Source of the DNA: Nostoc sp. CHAB 5824
GTDB taxonomy: Bacteria; Cyanobacteriota; Cyanobacteriia; Cyanobacteriales; Nostocaceae
Assembly (NCBI RefSeq): GCF_020829665.1
Contig: NZ_JAIVFT010000013.1
Location: forward strand, 1 to 64,000
Reading direction: 5' to 3'
DNA: 64,000 nt
Shown here: one piece after another, positions 33,122 through 41,511 of the stretch
Numbering within the stretch: position 1 is the first letter of the stretch
Layout: each line of letters starts with the position of its first letter
The notes under the pieces: generated by a model
Told to the model about the DNA's origin: nothing
The model's database searches: none
Seen by the model: only the letters and a program-made list of their open reading frames with translations
Program-made: the position numbers and the translations under genes

Positions 33122-34630
33122 TTACCTCATATCATAGCCAAACAAATTCGGGTCTACTTCTCCTAACTGCAACTCTGCCAAACCATACTCGGTCCATCGC
33201 CTTTCTACCATCGCCGCCACATCTGGGTCAGATTCCAAAGGCGAACCCCATTCATGGTCTGTTTCCGGCGGAATCTTTGTAGTCGCATCAATTCCCATGC
33301 GTCCACCTAAGCCAATCTTTTCACTAGCAAAATCCAACGTATCAAAAGGTGTATTCGGCAGAATAAAAACATCTCGCACTGGGTCAACTTTGGAACTAAT
33401 CGCCCACACAACTTGACGCGGATCGCGAATATTTATGTCTTTATCCACAACAATTACAAATTTGGTATATGTAAATTGTGGCAAAGCGCTCCAAAATGCT
33501 AAAGCCGCCCGTCGCGCTTGTCCGGGATATGCTTTATCAATGGAAATAATCGCTGCTTTGTAACTCAAAGCTTCCATTGGTAGGAAGAAATCGACAATTT
33601 CTGATACTTGTTGCCGCAGTATAGGAGTATAAATGCGATTTAGTGCGATCGCCATCATCGCTTCTTCTTTAGGTGGACGACCGCTGAATGTTGTTAAGTA
33701 AATCGGATTTTTCCGGTGCGTCATACACTCAAAGCGGATCAACGGCGAATCTTCAACACCGCCGTAATAACCCATGTGGTCGCCAAAAGGCCCATCTGGT
33801 AAAACTTCCCCTGGTGTAATCGTCCCTTCCAAGACAAATTCTGAATCTGCGGGAACTTCCAAATCTACAGTTTTACACTTTGCCAACTGCACACCAGAAC
33901 CACCGTAAAGTCCAGCAAACAGCCATTCTGATAAATCTACAGGTATGGGTGTGGCAGCTGCCATAATAATTAGAGGATCTACACCAAGTGCGATCGCAAC
34001 TTCTAATTTCTTCCCACGTTCGGCCGCTTTTCGCAAATGCCTTGCCCCACCCCGCACCGATAACCAGTGAACTGTCATCGTATTCTTAGATTGCAGTTGC
34101 AAGCGGTACACACCTACATTTGGTGTACCCGTCTCACAATCCTTGGTAATTACCAATCCCAGCGTGATAATCTTACCAGCATCACCAATATAAGGACGTA
34201 TCAAGGGTAACTTGTGCAAATCTAAATCATTACCTTGAAGCACAACTTGCTGACATGCGGGGAAAAAGTCCCGTCCGGGTTTCGCCTTCACCACATCAAA
34301 CAGCACTTTTCCAAAATCTATCGCCTGGGAAATCTTCTTCGGCGGTTTTGGCTGTTGCAGCATACTCAGTTTTTTCCCTAGAGTTTCCAACTCCTCTGGA
34401 TGCTGCATATTCATCGCCCAACAAATCCTTTCCACAGTTCCCATCAAATTCACCGCCACAGGGAAGGAAGCACCTTTAACGTTTTCAAACAACAATCCTG
34501 GGCCACCTTTTTGCAGCATCCGGTTGGAAATCTCAGCAATTTCTAAATCTGGATCAACTAAAGCTGAAATTCGCCGTAATTGTCCCTTTTCTTCCAAAAT
34601 TTTAATGAATCCCCGTAAGTTTCTCGCCAT
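33122..34630 (-). CDS. ubiD: UbiD family decarboxylase
   Basis: This 502-aa protein of the UbiD family uses prenylated FMN to (de)carboxylate aromatic or conjugated acids. Family signatures include GPGLLFENVKGASFPVAVNL near the N-terminus, VGVYRLQLQSKNTMTVHW in the flavin region and the conserved EVLPDGPFGDHMGYYGG block with catalytic acidic residues. Length matches the family (about 490-500). In cyanobacteria the homologue is thought to act in plastoquinone-type ring metabolism, though the substrate is not proven. No ubiX is seen nearby. The flanking genes are unrelated. Confidence 0.92.
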   Translation of the reverse strand: MARNLRGFIKILEEKGQLRRISALVDPDLEIAEISNRMLQKGGPGLLFENVKGASFPVAVNLMGTVERICWAMNMQHPEELETLGKKLSMLQQPKPPKKISQAIDFGKVLFDVVKAKPGRDFFPACQQVVLQGNDLDLHKLPLIRPYIGDAGKIITLGLVITKDCETGTPNVGVYRLQLQSKNTMTVHWLSVRGGARHLRKAAERGKKLEVAIALGVDPLIIMAAATPIPVDLSEWLFAGLYGGSGVQLAKCKTVDLEVPADSEFVLEGTITPGEVLPDGPFGDHMGYYGGVEDSPLIRFECMTHRKNPIYLTTFSGRPPKEEAMMAIALNRIYTPILRQQVSEIVDFFLPMEALSYKAAIISIDKAYPGQARRAALAFWSALPQFTYTKFVIVVDKDINIRDPRQVVWAISSKVDPVRDVFILPNTPFDTLDFASEKIGLGGRMGIDATTKIPPETDHEWGSPLESDPDVAAMVERRWTEYGLAELQLGEVDPNLFGYDMR

Positions 34631-34933
34631 TGTTCTAATAAAGGTGATTATTTAAGAAGTGTGAAGCGCTTTCTTATATTATTGGTCATTTGTCATTGAG
34701 TATGGAGCATTGGGCATTGAAAAGAGGCAGAAGGGCGGGGTGCTGCTTTTGCTGAGGGGAAAACTCTTCTCCCTTGCTCCCTGCTCTCCATTTCCCCATT
34801 CGGGGAATTGTTAGTTTTAATTGTAAATTAACCTATTTAGTAACTTTTCTTAACTGTGTTTTCCAAAGGATTTAGTTATTGTATCTAGGGATACGCAATT
34901 ATTTTTTATAAATAAGCGCTAACCTGATCAAAC
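34631..34933. other. Upstream region of ubiD with repeats
   Basis: The stretch holds TCATTTG/TCATTGA heptamers at about 34680-34718 and a GGGGTGCTGCTTTTGC / CTTGCTCCCTGCTC low-complexity run. I see no gene before 34934. Confidence 0.5.
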
Positions 34934-35029
34934 ATGGCCAGAATATACTATACCTTCCTGGTGGGCGGCCTTATTATATGGCCCCTGCTGGGTTTATTTG
35001 TTACAGGCTTCGACGTACCTTATTTTTAG
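34934..35029 (+). CDS. Possible 31-aa single-pass membrane peptide
   Basis: An ATG-started frame encodes MARIYYTFLVGG followed by LIIWPLLGLFVTGFDVPYF and TAG. It has one strong hydrophobic helix, like small photosystem or NDH-1 subunits, but I cannot match it to a named one. Composition is richer in G+C than the surrounding spacer. A clear Shine-Dalgarno is lacking. Conservation in other Nostocales would decide whether it is real. Confidence 0.4.
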   Translation: MARIYYTFLVGGLIIWPLLGLFVTGFDVPYF

Positions 35030-35532
35030 GTTTTTCTAAATTTTTGTGAGTTTGTCTAGGTTAGGCTGCACCTAGACATAGCCAACAATACCATTTTAAA
35101 AAATCTTTGCAACAAATTCATCGCCTGTAGGGGCGTACAGATATCATTGGTGTCAACTAAAGGCAAAACCCTTTTAAAACCTCGTTAAGAGCCTCTGGCT
35201 GGAAATGCAATTCATTGGGCTGCTGCCGCTAATTTTGGAGGCGGCAGCCTCCCTAATGGGCATTCCCAGTCTGAGACTGGGAACGAAAATCTCTAAAAGC
35301 TTCTTATAGACTGGCTTTTACGTTAAGTTGACACCAATGTACAGATATACGCCCTTACTAATGTATATGTAATACCGAATACCTATTTTGAAAAATGGTA
35401 TAAGGAATAATTATTAACTTGAGCAATGTATTTGATTAATTTTCAATATTATCAATCAAAAATCTTTTATAAATAATAATTTTTGGCAACATCATCAAAC
35501 TAAAAATCCTACGCCTAAAATGTGTAAGATGT
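35030..35532. other. Spacer with inserted small element
   Basis: Apart from the 195-bp element at 35145-35339 (own entry) and its flanking GGGGCGTACAGATATACGCCC-type site, nothing coding is seen. The last 150 bp are AT-rich and follow the carbonic anhydrase stop (minus strand). Confidence 0.5.
35145..35339. mobile_element. 195-bp non-autonomous element with 9-bp target duplication
   Basis: Terminal inverted repeats CATTGGTGTCAACT (35145-35158) and AGTTGACACCAATG (35326-35339) are perfect. TACAGATAT is duplicated exactly at 35136-35144 and 35340-35348. The interior has two hairpins (GGCTGCTGCCGC/GCGGCAGCC and TCCCAGTCTGAGACTGGGA) and no coding capacity. Removing the element and one duplicate rebuilds GGGGCG-TACAGATAT-ACGCCC, itself a palindromic site. 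A 9-bp duplication is within the range of IS4-like elements, but the parent family is not known. Confidence 0.85.
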
Positions 35533-36255
35533 TCAAGTAATAATGTTGACTTTACCATTGTCAATATCGTAACAAGCGCCAATAATTTTTAGTTTACCTT
35601 CACGAAGCAATTTGGCTAAAATAGTTGAGCTTTCCTGCAATTTTTCAGTCTGATACTGGATATTGGCTATAACTGCATCCTGTATATTATCACCCGTTCT
35701 TAACTTTATCCTTTCTATAGATGGTTTGATGCCTTCAATAATCAAACCAATTCTGCCAGAAAGTGGCTCGTTTTTGATTGCTTCTGCTACTGCACCGCAT
35801 CTTTTATGACCCAAAACCACAATCAACTGCGAACCCAATACTGTTGTAGAATATTCCAGACTACCTATAACCGTGTCACTAACGACATTACCAGCAACTC
35901 GCACGACAAATAAATCTCCAAGTCCTTGATCGAAGACGATTTCTGCAGGTACTCTGGAATCTGCACAACCTAATATAGCGGCAAAGGGATACTGAGCTTT
36001 AGCAACTAATCGTAGACGTTCTAGTGATTGATCGGGATATTGACGTTTTTGATGGATAAATCTTTGATTACCATCCAGTAAGCGTCTGATAGCTTCATTA
36101 GGACTAACTGGATTAGGGTTGTCTGGATGAATATCAGCAACAGCATTTTGCTCTGTACTCCAAAAGCTATCACCAAAAGTAGTAGCCGCAATACCTACTA
36201 CACTTACAAATTTTAAGAAATCACGTCGCCCTACAAATCCATTACTTCGACTCAT
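35533..36255 (-). CDS. Exported beta-class carbonic anhydrase
   Basis: This is a 240-aa protein from the ATG at 36255; a TTG-started extension to 36309 would put an unrelated 18-residue segment before the export signal. The N-terminus carries a twin-arginine motif GRRDFLKFVSVVGIAATTF (Arg10-Arg11), so it is folded before Tat export to the periplasm or thylakoid lumen. Zinc ligands and active-site dyad fit beta-CAs: Cys97, Asp99 and Arg101 in CADSR, and His150 and Cys153 in GHKRC. It interconverts CO2 and bicarbonate outside the cytoplasm, like the EcaB-type enzymes. It stands alone. Confidence 0.9.
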   Translation of the reverse strand: MSRSNGFVGRRDFLKFVSVVGIAATTFGDSFWSTEQNAVADIHPDNPNPVSPNEAIRRLLDGNQRFIHQKRQYPDQSLERLRLVAKAQYPFAAILGCADSRVPAEIVFDQGLGDLFVVRVAGNVVSDTVIGSLEYSTTVLGSQLIVVLGHKRCGAVAEAIKNEPLSGRIGLIIEGIKPSIERIKLRTGDNIQDAVIANIQYQTEKLQESSTILAKLLREGKLKIIGACYDIDNGKVNIIT

Positions 36256-36687
36256 CAATCTACCTGATAACAACAAAGCTATTTTCAAGAAGATATCAGA
36301 CTGAAGCAAGATGTGAGAGTATTTTCTTACACGATTTAAGAGTCATTTAATCTTCAAATTGCATCGGAATTCATAACTTATTTACTGTAGAGATTAGACT
36401 TTTTGCAGAAGTGAGATAAGGAGTAAAGGGGAAATCGGCGATAGAATTCCCCTTTCCCCAAGAGTGCAAAAATAGTTTTGTAAGAGGTCTGTTGGCTATT
36501 ATGTACGTCAAGTAAATTTGATATCATTTGTCAAATACAAAACCAGGGTTAGTCATAACTAGGACAGTTTTTCTAATACATCATCTTCTGGTTACAAAAG
36601 AGATAATTCGTGTCAAAAGCCAAAATTATCTATTGTTTATATTTCCTATATTTTTTGGGAATACTTAACAGAGTACTGGCTATAGAT
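36256..36687. other. Divergent spacer, carbonic anhydrase versus coiled-coil gene
   Basis: This is AT-rich and holds no RNA gene that I can see. A GTG at 36610 opens an in-frame extension of the next gene (hydrophobic IIYCLYFLYFLGIL), which may be its real N-terminus. Confidence 0.4.
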
Positions 36688-38010
36688 ATGGCTTTTTTAA
36701 ACAAAATAACCTGGAATTTCCTACGTAAAAATGCTCCAAATGGCTCTGGGATAGATCCGTCTACCCCAAGCATTCAACCTGTAGTGCAGAAGAAACCTGT
36801 AACACCATCAGCCCCCAAAAACCTTGCGGAATTAGAGCATGAAATGGAGCTAGAAAGGCGGGTTCTCAAAACATCTTCTCAGCAACTGCATCGCAAACCC
36901 AAGCGGGGTATAGGTAGTAGACTTATTTGGATAACAATACTTATCGGCATTCCTGTTGGTGTGATTTGGGTGGCGAACCAGCCTTACCCAGTGATTCGCC
37001 GTCCGGTGATGCTCCATGCGCCTTTTTTGTTGCTACCCAGCTATATCAGCATGGATAATCACTATCGGCAGGCGTTGGTATCAGTCGAGCAAGCTGAACA
37101 ATTGATTGAAAAAGCTACTAGTCCCGCTGATTTGGCTTTGGGAGAACAGAAGCTACAAGAAACACAAAAACATTTAGATCAATTACCAACTTCCTTTGTC
37201 AACGATTGGTCACAATACAGATATTGGTGGTACGACTCGCGCTTTAGTATCTACGGTTTTAATGCATTTCGGAGTCAAGTTGGGCAGTTAGAAGCTAAGG
37301 TTTTTCAGGAAAAGAATGCTCAGTCCTTGCTTACCGATAATATGCAGACCTTCTTAAATGCAAAACAGCAATATGAACAGGCTGCAACAGCAACTGATAA
37401 ACAGGCTGCAACCGCTGCTTGGCAAACGGCGCTTAATCAATTTGAGCAGATTCCTGGTCAAACGCTGGCAGGAAAAACTGTACAAAATCAACTAGATAAT
37501 TATAAGCGTGAATTTAAAGAAGTTGTTGGATTGGCAGCGGGGAACGATCGCATCAGTGCCTTAATCACCGCAGCACGGCAATTTTCCTGGCAGGCAGCCA
37601 AAGCTGGTCAAAATCCGCCGCACAGTGTAACTGAATGGCGACAGATAGAAAATTTGTGGATAGAAGCAATTGAGCGGCTTAAAGAGATTCCCTCAAAAGA
37701 CGTGGCTGGTTATAGCGAGGCACAGAAGTTATTAGCAATTTATGAGGCGAATTTAGGCCAAGTTAAGGTGAGACGGCAAACTGAGGCAGATGCTGTGGAA
37801 GCAATGGAATTAGCACAGCGAGAAATCGAGAGCTTGCTGGCTTCAATTCCTTCTAATGCTCATGATATGGAACGCAATCGGGTGTTGAGCCAATTGCAAA
37901 GTATTATTAATCAATTAGAAAAAGTGCAAAATGGCACAACAGTCTATCTGAAAGCTCAAGAGTTACTACTGTCGGCAAATAATAGATTAAGGCAACTACA
38001 AGTTAAATAA
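36688..38010 (+). CDS. Membrane-anchored coiled-coil protein of unknown function
   Basis: This is about 440 aa from the ATG at 36688 (466 aa if the GTG at 36610 is used). A Pro-rich stretch (QPVVQKKPVTPSAPKNL) and a basic patch precede one membrane helix (about residues 78-96, LIWITILIGIPVGVIWVA). The rest is a long, mostly alpha-helical region rich in Gln, Glu and Ala with repeated motifs such as ATSPADLALGEQKLQETQ and TDKQAATAAWQTALNQFEQI. These suggest solenoid or coiled-coil hairpins. No enzymatic motif is visible and I do not recognise a family. No operon partner. Confidence 0.7.
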   Translation: MAFLNKITWNFLRKNAPNGSGIDPSTPSIQPVVQKKPVTPSAPKNLAELEHEMELERRVLKTSSQQLHRKPKRGIGSRLIWITILIGIPVGVIWVANQPYPVIRRPVMLHAPFLLLPSYISMDNHYRQALVSVEQAEQLIEKATSPADLALGEQKLQETQKHLDQLPTSFVNDWSQYRYWWYDSRFSIYGFNAFRSQVGQLEAKVFQEKNAQSLLTDNMQTFLNAKQQYEQAATATDKQAATAAWQTALNQFEQIPGQTLAGKTVQNQLDNYKREFKEVVGLAAGNDRISALITAARQFSWQAAKAGQNPPHSVTEWRQIENLWIEAIERLKEIPSKDVAGYSEAQKLLAIYEANLGQVKVRRQTEADAVEAMELAQREIESLLASIPSNAHDMERNRVLSQLQSIINQLEKVQNGTTVYLKAQELLLSANNRLRQLQVK

Positions 38011-38049
38011 TAATGGCGATCGCTCAATACGCTTGGCTAAGTGATGCCT

Positions 38050-38159
38050 AATACGGTTCGGGGAAAGGGAAAGGGGGAAGAAAAAACCTTTAACCCAAAC
38101 CCAGTAAACTTTTCCCCAAAGGTAATTCTGAGTTCAGAATGCTTATCCGAACCGTATTG
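38050..38159. mobile_element. 110-bp non-autonomous element with 11-bp target duplication
   Basis: Terminal inverted repeats AATACGGTTCGG (38050-38061) and CCGAACCGTATT (38147-38158) are perfect. AAGTGATGCCT is duplicated exactly at 38039-38049 and 38160-38170. The interior is G-rich and non-coding. The exact duplication points to a fairly recent insertion by a transposase supplied in trans. Confidence 0.8.
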
Positions 38160-38250
38160 AAGTGATGCCTCTATACAAGCACTGTCATCACCTGACTTAA
38201 ATTTGTGTAAGTCCGTCCATTTGTACTATGTGTTTTCTGTTTGATTTCTA

Positions 38251-38401
38251 GCCAGTTGTGATGAAGTGGTGACGTTCGCTCTGCTTGTTTACTGCATCCA
38301 CCTTAAAAGGGTGGTTTACAGAGCGTAAGCGTCAACAACTGGCCATTGGGTGGGATTGTTGAGACGGGAATCGCTCCCTTGTAGAACTTTCTCAATGTCC
38401 C
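38251..38401 (+). ncRNA. Candidate structured RNA, two long hairpins
   Basis: Hairpin 1 (38251-38343): GCCAGTTGT pairs with ACAACTGGC, TGACG with CGTCA, CGCTCTG with CAGAGCG and, at the tip, CCACC with GGTGG. Hairpin 2 (38352-38401): GGGA/TCCC, TTGAGA/TCTCAA and an inner GGGA/TCCC. Such stacked stems are more than chance would give. It could be a regulatory RNA or the RNA-bearing end of a lost IS200/IS605-like element. The strand is not determined by sequence. Confidence 0.4.
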
Positions 38402-38520
38402 AGTAACCCTGCTGATATCTCAATTAAAACTGTAATAGAAAAATTTTGGATGCCAAATTGCCAAAAGCACTCAACATAATTAAGCTGATGCGCGTCTAAA
38501 GTATATAAACACTCTATTGG

Positions 38521-38620
38521 GTCGTTAACTGATGACTGTTGACTGTTGACGGGTTTTCAGTCATCAGTCATCAGTCATCAGTCATCAGGTAAATGTACAA
38601 ATTAAATGCGTAACAGCTTA
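38521..38620. repeat. Dispersed repeat with heptamers, copy 1
   Basis: GACTGTT and TCATCAG heptamers are followed by a block ATGTACAAATTAAATGCG-TAACAGCTTA. The same layout recurs at 45497-45595 with a few base changes. Confidence 0.75.
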
Positions 38621-39105
38621 CTAATTCGTAATTCGTCAATTTTGAAAAGGGTTAGAGTAAGAGACCTCTACAGACCGCGACTTTATAGTTGGGGTCTGTC
38701 TTGAAAAATTGCTCCTCTTAGGGAGACCCTTTGGCGCTAGTCTCTCCCTATGTGAAAAGACCGCATTTTTCGCTAAATTTCGATATATGACGTAATGAAG
38801 AATTAAGAATCGTTAATGCAGGTTTTGGCAAATCCGGTTAATTTACGTTCTGGTCACTTTTTCCTGAATGAATGTCCTGTTTTACCTTTTTACTCGCTGT
38901 AGATGTGATTAGAAACGCAAGGATTATTGGGGAGAGTTCTTTGAGCATCGAAAACGACGGACGCGGCAGTGGCAGGTAATGTTTTGGCTTTTGTATTAGT
39001 TATAGATAGCGTAGGCGTAACCCACCGTAGGCATCGCTATCGCCTGGTGAAGCCCCTATATTAAGCTGGTGTTATGTTGAATGGGGCAAGAGTGATTAAA
39101 AAGAG

Positions 39106-39834
39106 TTAATGTCTTTTACCTGCTCCCAGATATAGCTCACCCACTTTCGGGTCATTCAACAATTCTTCACCAGGACCGGAGATCGCATCGCGTCCCGACT
39201 CCAAAACATATCCGCGATTAGCCATCTCTAAAGCCTTACGGGCATTTTGTTCCACTAATACGATCGCAGTACCCGCCTGATTAATTTGTTTAATCTGCTC
39301 AAATACTTGTGTCACTAAGATCGGGGATAAAGCAGCAGATGGTTCATCCAAAATCAGCAAACTAGGTTCCAACATCAAAGCTTTGCCCATCGCTAGCATT
39401 TGGCGTTCTCCTCCAGAGAGAGTACCAGCGCGTTGACGACGGCGATCGCTTAGTCTCGGGAACATAGTAAATATTTTATCTTTAATTGGTTTCAGGGGAA
39501 CGTTAAGCACAAAAGCACCCATCTCCAAGTTCTCTTCAACACTCAGAGAGGGGAAAACATTGGCGATTTGCGGTACGTAGCACATTCCTCGTTGGACAAT
39601 TTGATTGGACTTTAGCCCCACAATATTTTCACCTTTGAAGGTAATTGTGCCTCTGTGGGGGAACAAAAGCCCAAAAATTGCTTTTGCTAAAGTAGATTTA
39701 CCAGCACCATTGGGGCCAATTACAGTTACCAATTCCCCTGGTGCAACCCGAAAATTCACACCTTGCAGGATATCTACATCTTTGATGTATCCAGCGTGGA
39801 CATTTTGAACATCTAGTAAATAGTCATTTGTCAT
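39106..39834 (-). CDS. LivF-type ABC transporter ATPase
   Basis: This 242-aa ATPase of the branched-chain or neutral amino-acid uptake class has Walker A GPNGAGKST (about 40-48), signature LSGGERQM (about 139), Walker B LLILDEPSAAL (about 158) and a switch His/Gln region LVEQNARKAL. It resembles LivF, and in cyanobacteria the Nat permease ATPases, but no permease or binding protein gene adjoins it, so the substrate is uncertain. The start codon and first four codons (ATG ACA AAT GAC) are the last units of a heptanucleotide repeat. A ferredoxin gene lies upstream, same strand. Confidence 0.88.
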   Translation of the reverse strand: MTNDYLLDVQNVHAGYIKDVDILQGVNFRVAPGELVTVIGPNGAGKSTLAKAIFGLLFPHRGTITFKGENIVGLKSNQIVQRGMCYVPQIANVFPSLSVEENLEMGAFVLNVPLKPIKDKIFTMFPRLSDRRRQRAGTLSGGERQMLAMGKALMLEPSLLILDEPSAALSPILVTQVFEQIKQINQAGTAIVLVEQNARKALEMANRGYVLESGRDAISGPGEELLNDPKVGELYLGAGKRH

Positions 39835-39867
39835 TGGTCATTTGTCATTAGTCATTGGTCACTGGTC
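39822..39867. repeat. Heptamer repeat running into a start codon
   Basis: TCATTTG/TCATTGG/TCATTAG units upstream of the LivF-like gene provide its ATG; because seven is not a multiple of three, ATGs occur in all three frames. Confidence 0.85.
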
Positions 39868-39911
39868 AACAGTCAAGTCAAAAATAACTATTGACTGTTG
39901 ACTATGGACTA

Positions 39912-40136
39912 TTACGGGGTTTTTTGCAACTCCGGTCGTTCTTCTGGAAGAATTGCCCCTTCTACCGGGCATACTTGGAGACATATTCCACAGTCGATGC
40001 AAGTGGCAAAGTCAATCCAGTACCAATCGGTTCCCTTGGCATTTTTGCCTGGGCCATCATGAATACAAGCTACTGGACAGGCATCTACGCAGTCAGCGAC
40101 GCCTTCACAGACTTCTGTAACAATTGTGTGCGGCAT
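39912..40136 (-). CDS. Bacterial-type 7Fe/8Fe ferredoxin
   Basis: This 74-aa ferredoxin has two Cys clusters. The N-terminal VCEGVADCVDACPVACI is a C-x5-C-x3-CP pattern lacking one Cys of the canonical CxxC, suggesting a 3Fe-4S or variant cluster. The C-terminal CIDCGICLQVCPVEGAI is a normal CxxCxxCxxxCP. It is a low-potential electron carrier in the cytoplasm. It is a short stand-alone gene between the HisZ and LivF-like genes, all on the minus strand; the specific redox partner is unknown. Confidence 0.9.
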   Translation of the reverse strand: MPHTIVTEVCEGVADCVDACPVACIHDGPGKNAKGTDWYWIDFATCIDCGICLQVCPVEGAILPEERPELQKTP

Positions 40137-40299
40137 GTTTTTGATTCCCTCTTTTCTGTATCGGCTATTTCTAGCCTAGCAGGGGAGTGGGGAGTGAGGG
40201 ATGAGGGCAGGGGGAGCAGGGGGAGCAGGGGAAGCAAGAGTGGAATAAGTAATACCTAATACCCAATGCCCCATGCCCCATGCCCAATGCCCAACTCAC

Positions 40300-41511
40300 T
40301 TAACGCAATGGTTCAATTTTTGGTGAGCCATCAGCTTTGATCCAAGCAATTTGGGCTATGCTGCGATCGCGTGCATATTGGCGAATAGCGTCTGCATCTC
40401 TTCCCCCCAAATCAATTTCTACCCGCACCAGATGGGTAGAATCTCTGAGTTTTTGCGCGTAGGCAAAGGCAGCGGCGTTAGCATTCGCTGTCTCTGGTAC
40501 TACCAACCAGTTACTAGCTGGGGCTACCTGCGGTAATTGCTGAGTAGACAATAAAACTTGGTATAAATCTTCGATATTGAGTCCAAAACCAATTCCGGGG
40601 ATATTTTCTCCTTGGGGATGATATAGCCCCAAAAGTTGGTCATAGCGACCACCGCGCCCTAAAATTCTGGCTTGAGATTCGGTATCGTTGACAACTTCAA
40701 AGACGATGCCGGTGTAGTAGTCTATGGTCTGGATGAGGCTGAGGTCGAGGATTAACGGAAATTTTCTCTCTGATTCTAATAATTCTACTAGGGATTTAAG
40801 GTTATTCACTGCCTCTCGCTGTTCTTCGTCTAGATCCAAACTACTGACTTTTTGCAACACCTCTGCACTGGAGCCGCGCAAATCCAGCATGATTCTGGCG
40901 CGATCGCGCAGTTTGTCACTCAGGGGTAAAGTATCTATAGTAATGCGGTCAAGATGAGCGATCGCACTACGAACTTTATCCTGTAAATTAGCAGGAAAAG
41001 CACTCAGAAGCGATCGCGTAATTCCCGCCTCACCTAAAATTAAATACCACTCCCGCAAACCCAGTGCTGTCAAACAATCTGCTACTAACAGCAGTATTTC
41101 CGCATTTGCCAACAATCCGCCAGCACCTAACAACTCCACCCCAGCTTGATAAAACTCCTGCTGGCGATTATGTCTACTTTCCCAAGTGCGGCGAAACACA
41201 TTAGCGTTGTAGTACAACCGTTGCGGATAAGTTGCATTTGCCATGCGAGTGACAACAGTGCGAGCAATGGATGCTGTTAATTCTGGACGTAACCCTAATT
41301 CATCATCTTCGCCATTTTGTAGTTGAATCACCATCTGGCGCTGGATTGCTTCCCCCGCCATCAGGGTATCCATGCGTTCTAAAGTCGAGGTGATAATCCT
41401 GTGATATCCCCAACGATCAAACACCTGCTGTAATCTATCTTCAATCCAGCGTTTTTTCTCCACATCCAAGGGCAATAAATCCCTGGCTCCTGCTGCTGGT
41501 TGATACACCAT
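40300..41511 (-). CDS. hisZ: ATP phosphoribosyltransferase regulatory subunit HisZ
   Basis: This 403-aa class II tRNA-synthetase-like protein is related to HisRS but lacks the anticodon domain. Motif 2-like RLYYNANVFRRTWESRHNRQ and the histidine-site region (YYTGIVFEVV and LGRGGRYDQLLG) are clear. HisZ pairs with a short HisG to allow feedback control of the first step of histidine synthesis. Its start overlaps the stop of the DnaJ-TPR gene by one base, so translation is coupled. Full HisRS function is unlikely because of length. Confidence 0.92.
   Translation of the reverse strand: MVYQPAAGARDLLPLDVEKKRWIEDRLQQVFDRWGYHRIITSTLERMDTLMAGEAIQRQMVIQLQNGEDDELGLRPELTASIARTVVTRMANATYPQRLYYNANVFRRTWESRHNRQQEFYQAGVELLGAGGLLANAEILLLVADCLTALGLREWYLILGEAGITRSLLSAFPANLQDKVRSAIAHLDRITIDTLPLSDKLRDRARIMLDLRGSSAEVLQKVSSLDLDEEQREAVNNLKSLVELLESERKFPLILDLSLIQTIDYYTGIVFEVVNDTESQARILGRGGRYDQLLGLYHPQGENIPGIGFGLNIEDLYQVLLSTQQLPQVAPASNWLVVPETANANAAAFAYAQKLRDSTHLVRVEIDLGGRDADAIRQYARDRSIAQIAWIKADGSPKIEPLR

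Larger units (their letters stand above)
38011..39105. other. 1.1-kb spacer with mobile element, structured RNA candidate and repeats
   Basis: It contains the 110-bp element (38050-38159), the double hairpin (38251-38401), the 38521-38620 repeat and an ATAGCGTAGGCGTAACCCACCG-like palindrome (about 39004-39045, truncated here as TAGCGTAGGCGTAACCC). No protein gene is evident. Confidence 0.6.

Noticed and set aside
39106..39834. Assignment as natE or urtE
   Set aside because: The ATPase is LivF-like but has no adjacent permease or binding protein, so substrate and symbol cannot be fixed.
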